A stretch of DNA of 64,000 nt from Leguminivora glycinivorella (taxonomy: Eukaryota; Arthropoda; Insecta; Lepidoptera; Tortricidae): NCBI RefSeq assembly GCF_023078275.1, contig NC_062990.1, forward strand, positions 203,501 to 267,500, read 5' to 3'. Every line of letters starts with the position of its first letter. Positions within the stretch are counted from its first letter, which is position 1. Made by a program: the position numbers and the translations under genes. The notes beneath the pieces were generated by a model that made no database searches, was not told the DNA's origin, and saw only the letters and a program-made list of their open reading frames with translations. Positions 21,849 through 32,000 of the stretch are shown here, piece after piece.

Positions 21849-22566
21849 CTGTACACTCACGGACTTTAATTGACAACATTTCATATTTTTGAGTACTACT
21901 TTTTATTGTTTGGTTTGAAAGAACTCAATACTAAAAGATACACGTATTTTATATTTTTTCCAAAAACTGCTATTTAAATGAGAAATTCCATTTTTATTAC
22001 TGCTTCGAGCAGAAAGAGCGTAAGTTACAAACGTCAAGACACAGCTTCGTGACACCTAAGAAAACGACAAAATCATTCCTAAAAAAAAGTTTTAACAGTC
22101 AGCTTAAACAGTCCGGTATGACTGAATGTCAAGTGTCACTGTCAACCAAATAGTGAATGACTACGAATCATAGACTAAGCCATGAATTTTTATATATCTT
22201 TGCTACGAACTGTGATAAGTGTCACTGTCAAACTCAAGTGACATCCCAACTGGAAGATTTTTTTGATATAGTGGCAGCTCTATAAGTCAGCTATTTGACG
22301 TCACTTCCCCTTTAAACTATTTTTAAGATTTTTTATACTAAAAATGCTTAAAAAAAATTAAAAAAACGATTTATGTGAATTACAATTGTATATCTCGAAA
22401 TGGTTTTCGATTTAGGAACATTGAAAATTTTGAAACGTTGTCAATTGTTGAGCCATCGAGGCCACAATAATTTTGTCATCTCATAGTTAAGCTATGACGT
22501 GTCCCGACTGTCCGGTATAAAATGGGATAGAAGTAGATCAACAATTAAAGTCCATGACCGTACATA
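21849..22566. mobile_element. Candidate MITE with imperfect ends
   Basis: actcacggactttaattgac near 21852 pairs with caattaaagtccatgaccgt near 22541. The interior is AT-rich without an ORF. No clear target duplication was seen. Confidence 0.4.
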
Positions 22567-23075
22567 CGTATTCTTTCCTACCTCACGATTCCCTTAACCA
22601 CGCTAGAAATACTCTATAGAAACTCCGCTGCAGTCAAACGGGCCATAAATTGTGTGTTTGTCTGTCGGCAAAGTTAGAAGTTGGCGGTTATTTAAATAGT
22701 TCGATTTTAGTTCCGAGCTCACCGCATACCTAACTAGTAACACAGTATGTTGACTTACCTTTCTAATCTAAACCCTTGTTAAGTCTGGTTAGCTTTAGTC
22801 TTAAATATTTTTTAGTCATTAGAATTGTTTCTTCAGCGTAGGAAAAGTAAATGTAATACGAGTATGTAAATGGTAATGTTTGGACTGACTCCACGAGACA
22901 GGCCTAGCCTAGTGTGGTGGTCAAAGGTAAAATCTTTTGTAACACTTTTTGGCAAAAAAACTATTTTTATTTTTTTATTTTTTATTTATTTAATTATTTT
23001 GTGTTTGTTTTGAATTTTTTGAAAGCAGTCTTGTATGTGTTCAATGTACTGTTTAAACATACATGTAAGTTTTAA
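22567..23075. other. No recognisable gene or repeat
   Basis: AT-rich, with a ttttta run near 22970. Nothing coding. Confidence 0.4.
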
Positions 23076-23170
23076 AGTCACTCGCTGTGACATTGGTCGA
23101 ACGTGATAAAATATTGTTATGTTAGCTTATATTTGATATTTTGTCGCGTTCGACCAGTGAGTGACTTGTA
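23076..23170. repeat. Stem-loop with ~30-bp imperfect arms
   Basis: gtcactcgctg...ggtcgaacgtg (left) pairs with cgcgttcgaccagtgagtgac (right), with an AT-rich loop. Size and form fit a small MITE. Confidence 0.6.
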
Positions 23171-23782
23171 TATGTGTCGAAATTGCGAAAATTTTAAGTG
23201 TTTTAAAGCGTTACAATACACTGCGCACACTGTTTTATAACATCTAAATCACTCCAATTTCGTAATAACTAAATAAGATATCGTTTTGAGTCTTAAACGT
23301 AGCGTTTCTGAGATTTTAACGTAAACGTCACGAAAAACGTACTTATGTAATTTTTGGCCCTAGTAAGTAACTGGTTAGGGGCGCTGTTATATTTTTATTT
23401 AAAATTAACTTCCACCTCCATGCCTCACTTTACTGTAAGTACATATATACGAATATTTATAGTCACAATACTGTACACTAAAGCACACTGGAACAAATAG
23501 CTATGTTTTACGGCCGAGCGAAGTCTCACCCTCCGCCTCGCCTGTTACCGAAATTGTCGGTAAACATGAGTTTTACTGCAGGTTTAGGTAAAGCAAGTTT
23601 AATTTTGTTGTTAGTTATGTTTTTTATTTATCCGTGAAAGTTTGAAGTACGATTTTCGATTTATATTTATATCGTTTTTGATTACATTTTTTTTAAATGA
23701 CTCATGAGTCGAACGCGATTAGATACGTAACATTATTTCACATTACTATACATAATCAGAAAATCTCCATTCCATCACAATA
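23171..23782. other. No recognisable gene or repeat
   Basis: Unremarkable AT-rich DNA. Confidence 0.35.
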
Positions 23783-23990
23783 TTATATTCATTTTATTTC
23801 ACCCAAAAAACAGCATTTAATTTAATTTCATTTCATTTAATTTCACCCAAAAAACAGCATTTAATTTAATTTAATTTAATTTAATTTAATTTAATTTCAT
23901 TTAATTTCATTTCATAACATTTCATTTCATTTCATTACAATTCATTTCATTTCATTTTATTCATTTCATTATAGAAATCTAGGATTTATT
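23783..23990 (+). repeat. Pentanucleotide microsatellite (atttc/attta)
   Basis: Irregular runs of tttaa and tttca five-base units, interrupted by two cacccaaaaaacagc words about 50 bp apart. Confidence 0.8.
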
Positions 23991-24525
23991 TTATTTCACC
24001 CAAACCTCAGCTTACGTAAAAACTTGTAAAAACCTATTTTTACACGTAAAAAAACTAAAAAAAAACTGTAACTAGTCATAGATATACCTGTCTTCGGAAA
24101 ACAGAGGGACAACGAACAACAATTCTGAACAAATTTCTATGAGTAAGAGCTTAATCTCAAGCATCTACTGCCATCTATATACACTCCTTCAACCCTCATC
24201 CCTTTAAAGAAGAAAATACTGCCTCGGTTTTCCATACACATGTCCCCATTTTCCTCCCTAAATATAGTTATTATTGAAATATTTTAAAACACTTTGTTTT
24301 GTTTTAAACGTATATGGATTGATGTCTTACTATCATAGATGATAAGCAGTCAACTTAAAACAATGGATTATTTTTGATCTCTAGAATTTAATCTATACTC
24401 CTGCGGCAGATATTTTGGTTTTTAATTTTTTTTTATTGTTAAGTCAGTGTTATTAAGAAGCTTTGGTTAAGTTCAATCGAATCGTCTAAAACTATAAATT
24501 TGTAAATTTTAATTATATTAACTTT
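23991..24525. other. No recognisable gene or repeat
   Basis: Contains the mildly repetitive aaaacttgtaaaaaccta / acgtaaaaaaac near 24017-24055. No ORF above noise. Confidence 0.35.
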
Positions 24526-24595
24526 CAGCGGGACTCGAACCTGCGACCTACAGGATTGCCGGCCTAGCCACATTGACCAACAGAGCCACGGAGGC
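24526..24595 (-). mobile_element. tRNA-like sequence (SINE head or tRNA pseudogene), reverse
   Basis: On the reverse strand tggctctgttgg (A-box-like) lies ~40 bp before ggttcgagtcc (B box). The acceptor stem does not pair convincingly, so a functional tRNA is unlikely. Confidence 0.5.
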
Positions 24596-25246
24596 CTAAC
24601 CGCTCGCAGATCTTCCACACTATTGATATTGATATTCAGAGGAAAATAAAGTCAATGTTTGTATGGAAACCTATCCCTCCTACCCCCTTAACCCCCTTCG
24701 CAACGTAAAAAGCAAGAAAAGGCATCCGTTACATTTGTCATCGAGCCCTTTGTGTATGTTTTTGCCTTCATTGTCACCACAGACAATAAGCTGAAATAGA
24801 CAACCACAAGCACCCTAAATTTTGGGTTTACTATGGATGAAGGATGATTGTGCTACACTTCATTTGTGTGAACCACTCTTTATGCGAATTTTATTTATGC
24901 GAATATTTAATGAAACTACGGTTTTACTCACGTTATTTTATCGTTACTGCTGCGATATTTGAATATTTCTCACAAAAGTAAAGTCTATTCCCCTTATCCA
25001 TAAACGTTCACTAAAATTATCGTGCCGATAAAGTTCGTTTGGCCCTTTCCGACGTATTGGTGTGATAGAAAGTGACAAACGATCTTTGTCAGCTTGATAA
25101 CTTTAGTGAAAGTTTATGAATAAGGGGGTATATATTTTAGGCGTTGCACGCCTGTGAATTATGTCGCAATTACCACATTTTATACTACCACATTTAAGTA
25201 AGTACTTACACGGGGCTCCTATTCTGTGCAGTTTGACCTTCGACCA
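24596..25246. other. No recognisable gene; one diffuse inverted repeat
   Basis: Words such as cccttatccataaacgttca (24991) and tttatgaataaggggg (25112) pair across about 120 bp, suggesting a decayed MITE at about 24985-25130. No coding sequence. Confidence 0.4.
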
Positions 25247-25254
25247 TTTGGAGA

Positions 25255-26169
25255 TAGAGATGGGTAGGGGTGAGTAAATACTGAGTATTTACCCGTAATT
25301 TACTCAAAGCACCGAGTAAATACTCGTATTTACTCATTTGGGTGAGTAGAAACTGTTACCTAAAAATAATTTAAAAAATGAGATTTAAGTATTTAGTCGT
25401 GTTTATTTTAACTGTGTGGACATGTTTAAATGAGATTTATATTATTAGAAGCTTATGGGAGTCTTAGTTTGTCGAAAAAGAGGTCAACATTGTGAGAAAA
25501 AAATAGTGATAATGTTTAGTTAGCAGTTTTGTTTTAAAAAAGCAGGTATTTACAGTAAAAGTATGAGACTTAAATTAAATTGATGTTCTAGATAACGGCA
25601 TGACGTTCGGAAGTGATTGTTAATGTGGCACTTACGACCTTTTATTAAGGGTTTTCTAAAGAAAACTCAAAAATGGCTCAGCTGATGACGTTTAAAGTAC
25701 TAGTTTTGTGTTTTGTATTATATGGGCAATAATTTGACGGTTTCTGGATATTTTTCCAACAACGAATTCGAAAGTTATAAAGGTATAAACATTATTTCGG
25801 CCTTAATTATCGTTTTATTCCAAAACTGTTCATATTATTAAAAAACTTTTTTAGAAACATTCAATTAGTTTTTAAAGACCTATCAGATGATGTATAATAC
25901 ACTGGTAATTTCTGAATTTTATTTTTGTGAAAAATAGTTACATGTATGAAGAGCACGTCTTTAAAATAAAATTCATATAAATTTGATTACTTAACTTAGT
26001 AGCCGATAACAAAATACACCAATATTTCTAATTTGTATTTCCATTTCAGCACGCTAAATAGTTTATACCCACCAATTTGAGTAAAAACGAGTAAATACGG
26101 GTATTTTGAGTAAATACTGAGTATTTACTCGATATTTACTCTTGAGTATTTACTCACTACCCATCTCTA
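25255..26169. mobile_element. Non-autonomous hAT-type element, 915 bp
   Basis: Ends are tagagatgggtag (25255) and its complement ctacccatctcta (26157-26169). They are flanked by a perfect 8-bp direct repeat, tttggaga, at 25247-25254 and 26170-26177. Subterminal regions on both sides are packed with gagtaaatac words in both directions, as expected of hAT transposase-binding repeats. The interior has no transposase frame. The 8-bp duplication and the terminal sequence support the hAT superfamily. Confidence 0.88.
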
Positions 26170-26566
26170 TTTGGAGATATCAAACGAACCTAGAAAATGT
26201 AGGTTAAACCGACATTTTGCGTTTTAGACCAGTATCGACCATGCGAATTTCGTTTCGTACAAAGTAACTGTCAAACATTAGTATTTCATATCTGTTTCTA
26301 GGATTTTATCTACTCATTGTATGGGTCAGTCCGCGGCAAGAGTAACATTAGTCACGATTTTATGCCATATTAAATTTATTCAAGATGCAAGTTCAAGTGA
26401 TAATCTATCTCTAAATAAGTGTTACTTTCCCGATATATGCATAGAACCTTTCATTTGTAGTTGTAGTTCAAATAAACACTGATGAAGTCGTGACTCACGT
26501 TACTATTACGTGGGTGGATTCATCCTTATAATAACTCAAAAAAATATATTGTGTCTATTTCAATAA

Positions 26567-26708
26567 AGGTCTGTGTTCTCCTTTGTGTATATTTTTCTCC
26601 TATTGCCGCGGAGGTCAATCCAGGCGAGATTGTTTCCCGATCCCGGACTCTATACATTGTGTAACACTATTGTTTGTTACAAGGAAATAAGGATGCTACA
26701 TCATACTG
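26567..26708 (+). repeat. Direct repeat U, copy 1
   Basis: aaaggtctgtgttctccttt ... ggaaataaggatgctaca is ~93% like 27421-27558. Its continuation (ctctttataaagcttttcc at about 26988-27008) is displaced by a nested MITE. Confidence 0.7.
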
Positions 26709-26718
26709 CACTGAGAGA

Positions 26719-26960
26719 AAATACAACCAGTTTTCATGTTCGTTCAACAAGTTTTTTGGTTAAAAAAGCGCTTACGTGCTCTTTAGTTCAAACAACAAGC
26801 TACTTGTCATTTGAATCGGTAATATATTTGAATCAACAAGTCGATTTTATAAAAACAACCTGACACATATTGTTTTAAACATACGTTTGGCTGATTCAAA
26901 CGGATAAACCGCAACAAGTCGAACTTGTTAAATTCACAATGCAAATTTCTCTCAGTGTGT
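26719..26960. mobile_element. MITE with cactgagagaaa ends
   Basis: cactgagagaaa (26719) and tttctctcagtg (ending ~26960) are inverted. It interrupts direct repeat U. A 96-codon frame across it has no known features. Confidence 0.6.
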
Positions 26961-27030
26961 GATGACTCTACTCTACTACTCTACTCTACTCTTTATAAAG
27001 CTTTTCCAGCGAATTATTACTTTTTTTTAC

Positions 27031-27392
27031 GACCGGTCTGGTCTAGTCGGTAGTACCCTGCCCGCTAAGCCGCGGTCCTGGGTTCAAATCCCGGTAAGCG
27101 CATTTATTTGTGTGATGACCAGAGATATCGGTCCGTGAGTCATAGATGTTTTCTATTATATGTTACTTAAAATTTGTTTTTAGAAATATTTGTTGTTTAC
27201 TTCGAGCTTTTACAAATAAAACACTTTGGACTTTAGACTTTGGACATTGATTTAGTAAAACCTAGGTCTTAGGTATGTTCTGTATCATTATTTTTTAGGT
27301 ACATTATTTAAAATTATCGTTGTCTGAGGTCCCACAAGCCTTCTTGAGCTTACCGTTGGACTCAGTCAATCTGTCTAAGAATGCCTTATAAT
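27031..27392 (+). mobile_element. tRNA-derived SINE (family 1)
   Basis: gaccggtctggtctagtcgg (A box) and ggttcaaatcccg (B box), then gcatttatttgtgtgatgac. It ends with gacttagtcaatctgtct-type sequence and a tgccttataat terminus. It separates the two copies of repeat U. Confidence 0.75.
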
Positions 27393-27420
27393 ATAATTTT
27401 ATTATTTAACTTTATATTTC

Positions 27421-27600
27421 AGTAAAGGTCTGTGTTCTCCTTTGTGTATGTTTTTCTCCCATTGTCGCGGAGGTCAATCCAGGCGAGATTGTTTCCCGAT
27501 CCCGGACTCTATACATTCTGTGACACTATTGTTTGTTACGATGAAATAAGGAAGCTACAGGATACTTTGTCTACTCTCTTATAAGGCTTTTCCACTGAAA
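27421..27600 (+). repeat. Direct repeat U, copy 2 (uninterrupted)
   Basis: Reads through gaagctaca to ctctcttataaggcttttcc without the MITE present in copy 1, so it is the empty-site counterpart. Confidence 0.65.
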
Positions 27601-27614
27601 TATCACAATGATAC

Positions 27615-27748
27615 AAAAACCAATCTGAATCCTAGGCCACTGTAGAACCCTTTTACAGTAAAAGTAAAACTGACTTCTATAGCAAATAAAGCACAGTGTC
27701 AATACGACAGGGTTCTATAGTGGCCTAGGATTTTAATTGGTTGACTGT
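27615..27748. mobile_element. MITE family D, copy 1
   Basis: ccaatctgaatcctaggcca and gtggcctaggattttaattg are inverted ends. The same ends lie at 61363-61498. Length ~130 bp. Confidence 0.65.
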
Positions 27749-27807
27749 CCCTGGGCGACCGCTTCACTCAATTCTATTCTATTATAAAAAAAAACTTATA
27801 GATACAA

Positions 27808-27895
27808 AAAAAAGGGATTCGAACCCTGACACCCGCGATGTGCATAGGATTTTTAGGCCGTCGGACTTACGACGAAGCTACGCGCCACCGACGCT
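27808..27895 (-). mobile_element. tRNA-like sequence with B box (SINE head or pseudogene), reverse
   Basis: Reverse strand: tcggtggcgcgtagcttcgt upstream and ggttcgaatcccttt downstream. Arms do not form a clean cloverleaf by eye. Confidence 0.45.
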
Positions 27896-28235
27896 CGAAC
27901 GACGAAGTTAGCGACCATATTTTGCGTTTACTAATGCGAAAGAAAAACGCATAAATACTCTAAAGTTCGCATTTTCCGTCACATAAGGCTAAGCTAAATC
28001 GAGTTTTCATCCCCGAAAACCCCCACATAACAAATTTCAGCAATATCGTTAGAGTGGTTGTCGAGATCGCCGGTATATAACTAAACATACAAGAATTGCT
28101 GTTTTAAAGGTAAGTATAAAAATTGCCTTCCCCTCTTTTAGCGAAAGGATTTTTTTTTGGAGATACCATGTTGCCATGCAGTAGAATCACAACATATCTA
28201 TGTACTTATATAGATCTATGGAAGAAAAAGGGTAG

Positions 28236-28369
28236 CTCTTGTTAAGACGATGTCGAAGGAAGATAGAAAAGTGTCAGGTTGACTGGTAGATAATGCCTTT
28301 AGGCATGAAGTTCGCCATTTGTGCTTTATGTGGTGCAATGAAGGCTAAATACATAATAAATAAATAAAC
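28236..28369 (+). mobile_element. 5'-truncated LINE 3' end with aaata tail
   Basis: gactggtagataatgccttt, gccatttgtgctttatgtgg, gcaatgaag, then an aaataaataa tail. I recognise the pattern as a common lepidopteran LINE terminus. Confidence 0.5.
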
Positions 28370-28818
28370 GTCAGTAGAGCCGTGTTTTTCGATAAATAGG
28401 TTTCATTAAAGTTTAACTTTAACATATAGTTTTAGATACGATAGCGATCGGATAATTATGTCATTATCAAAACCGGCCAAGAGCGTGTCGGGCCACGCTC
28501 AGTGTAGGGTTCCGTAGTTTTTCGTATTTTTCTCAAAAACTACTGAACCTATCAAGTTCAAAACAATTTTCCTAGAAAGTCTTTACAAAGTTATACTTTG
28601 GTGATTTTTTTCATATTTTTTAAACATATGGTTCAAAAGTTAGAGGGGGGGGGCGCACTTTTTTTTCCTTTAAGAGCGATTATTTCCGAAACTGTTAATA
28701 TTATCAAAAAATGATTTTAGTAAACCCTTATTCATTTTTAAATACCTATCCAACAATATATCACACGTTGGAGTTGGAATGAAAAAAAATATCAGCCCCC
28801 ACTTTGCATGTAGGGGGG

Positions 28819-28994
28819 TGGTGGTTGTAATAAGGTGCACTTTAACTAATTTTGGGTTTTTGGATTTTAATAAATTAAATATGCGTGTGAACTTGTACGA
28901 GTTTATTAAGCGACTGAGAGGACAAACATTATAGAAAGGGAACGCAGGAGTGTTCTACAATATGCATGCATTAAGGTTCAAAATCAACAAAACA
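28819..28994 (-). repeat. 3' LTR of the BEL/Pao element
   Basis: Forward strand tggtggttgtaataaggtgc ... aatcaacaaaaca. Reverse-strand reading starts TGTTTTG and ends CACCACCA. Confidence 0.9.
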
Positions 28995-29070
28995 TACCGC
29001 CCACCAAAAGGACTCTTATGTCCTTTTCATAACTTTGCAATAATACAATTTAAATTGAATCAAATTGACA

Positions 29071-32000
29071 TTACAATGTATCAGTATCAACGGGCAACGC
29101 ACATAATTTAGTTACAGAACGTTTCACTATAGCACTACCAGATTTCACACTGTACACTCTAGTAAAACCATCTTCAGCAGGGTGTTTCTCCATAATGCGG
29201 CCCAGTGACCATTTGCCTGGAGGTAAGTTATCAGTTTTAATAAGTACTACATCTCCTTTTTTAAAGTCATTCTCTTTTTTCAGCCATTTAGGTCTTTGTT
29301 GCAGTCTGGATAAGTACTCATCTTGCCATCGACGCCAAAAATCTGCCAACAGTTTCTGCGTGAGTTGCCAGCGTGACAGGGTATGTATTTTGCATTCTTT
29401 ATAATCTGCTGCTGGAACAACATTAGGGGCTTCACCTATTAAAAAATGTCCTGGAGTGAGAATTTCCGCGTTTTCAGGATCTGAGTTATCGATCGGGCAT
29501 AGAGGACGTGAATTTAGACAGGCTTCGATCTCGTGAAGTACCGTCGTCATCTCTTCGAACGTCAGATTTGTTGTCAGAACTCTCTTTAGATGGTATTTTA
29601 TCGATTTGACGCCCGATTCCCAAAGGCCACCGAAATTTGGGCTATAAGCAGGAATGAAGTGCCATTGTGTGCCTTCGATAGCAAGAGTCTCAGCTATTGG
29701 TCCGGTAAATTTCAATTTAGCTTCATTCCAGGCTTCTACAAGTTCTTTGTTAGCGCCTACGAAGTTTCTACCCTGATCGCTCCACAGGTGAGTACATTTT
29801 CCTCTTCTAGCGACGAAGCGTTTGAATGCTGCTATGAATGCCTCTGAGGTAAGGTCTCCCACTAGTTCAATGTGAATAGCCTTGACAGCCATGCAAATAA
29901 AAATGGCTATGTACACCTTCACAGTTTTTCCTCCTCGGCCTTTAGACGTCAATATCTGGTATGGTCCTGCGAAGTCTACTCCACTGTGTAGGAATGGTCT
30001 CGCAGGAGTGACTCTCGCCTCCGGTAAATCTCCCATAATTTGAGGCTTAGACGTAGCATTCTGTTTTGCACAGGTAAGGCATTTCTGTATGTGTCTCTTG
30101 GCTAAGGACTTTGATCGTAATATCCAGTACTTAGATCGTAAGTAGCATAGCATTTCAGGCAAAGTGCCATGAAGTGTTCTTGAATGTGCATCAGCAATTA
30201 TTAGTGGCACTAATGAGTTCTTGTGTCCCAAAATGATTGGATGCTTTCTGTCTTCATCAACATTTGCATGTCTGAGGCGACCGCCCACCCTGAGGATTTT
30301 ATTTTCATCTATATATGGGGCGAGTGATCTTAAGCAGCTTTTTCTTTTCACCTGTTTATCTAATGTCAATCGATCTATTTCTTCTTGATACTCTTCTTGC
30401 TGTACCTTTTTAATGCATATATTCATGGCGTCTTGTAATTCCATTGCAGTGATATCTTTATCGATGCCATCTGGATTTTTCTTGAAGTTTAAAAATCTTC
30501 GACAATAGATAATAGTCTTCAGTAAATCAGTTAAGTTATCAAAGTCTTCAAATTGTGTAGTTATTCCATTTTCTCGTTTTTCCAGGTCTTCAATGTTCAG
30601 GTAAGTTTTAATTTTCTCAACTTTCATTTCTTCATTTGTTGTATAGTTTTCATGTTTACTAATGTGTATTTCTTTTTCAGATAACCAGCTCGGGCCGTGC
30701 CACCACAAACCACAGTTCTTAAGTGTGGACAGGTTCATCCCTCTCGAAGCGATATCTGCAGGGTTGTCTTTAGACTGCACATGATACCAGTGTTTGTTGT
30801 TCAGGTTCTCGACGATTTCTACGACTCGGTTGGCTACAAACGGTTTCCATCTATTGGGTTCTCCACAAAGCCAAGCGATGACTATAGAAGAGTCGGTCCA
30901 TGCGAACATGTTTGTTGTTGGTATTCTCATCGCCTGTCCAATCTGTTTCATTAATTTAGACAGGAGTAAGGCGCCACATAACTCTAATCGCGGGAGTGAG
31001 ATTGTTTTCAAGGGCGCAATTCTCGTACGTGCAGCAATGATTTTTGTTGTTACTTTGTTCTTGCTTTTAACTCTTATATACACGACGGCAGCGTATGCAC
31101 GCATAGATGCGTCGCTAAATCCATGTAAGTGTATACTTTCTTCTTCTGTATCTGTCGTTCCAAGCCATCTATCCATTCTGATATCCTTGACATTCTCAAA
31201 ATCATCTCTTATTTGTTTCCATTCTTCTTCCAGCTCAGGACTGACACTTTCATCCCATGAGACTTTCTCAAGCCATAACTTTTGCATCAGCATCTTTGCC
31301 ATAACAGTACTCGGTGCGATCCAGCCTAGTGGATCAAAAAGCTTCTGCACATCTGACAATATCCCACGTTTAGTTATAGTCGTTGATATAGGAGGTAGTG
31401 ACAGGTTGTATTGAAATTGATCAGTACCAAGGTTCCAAACAACTCCAAGTGCTTTTATAGTTCCATCAAGGTTCAGTTCTATTTGTGCATTCGCTGATCT
31501 TTTATCTTCATCAATGGATTTCATAAATTCGATGTTGTTAGAGGACCATTTGGTTAGTTCGAATCCGCCTTGTTTCAGGATACGTACTACTTCATTAGCT
31601 ATTCCAATAGCTTCTTCACTGGTTGCTGCCCCTGACAGCAAGTCGTCCATATAAAAGTCTTCTTTTATAGTTTTGATTGCAACTTCAGTGTGTTTGTTAG
31701 TTTTATGTCCATTGAGTTGTTTTTCTTCTTCATCGATAGCAATCTTCTGAAGCGTCTTGACCGCTAAGTATGGAGCTGGAGCGGTGCCGAAAGTGACTCG
31801 GAGCATACGATATTCTTTCAACTCATCAGACTCTTCTTGTCGCCAAAGGATGCGTTGGTAATTTGCGTCTTCTTTAGTCACCAATATTTGGCGGTACATC
31901 TTCTGGACATCTGCTACAAAGCAAACGCGTCTAAGTCTCCATCTCATCAAAAGATTTCTTAAGTCATCTTGTAGCTGTGGGCCGATCATTAGTTCATCAT

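Noticed and set aside
24526..24595. Functional tRNA gene
   Set aside because: Internal promoter boxes are present but the acceptor and anticodon stems do not pair convincingly, so treated as SINE head or pseudogene. The same applies to 27808-27895 and 58128-58205.
30697..31414. Forward-strand ORFs of 85 and 206 codons
   Set aside because: Antisense shadows of the intact BEL/Pao gag-pol frame.
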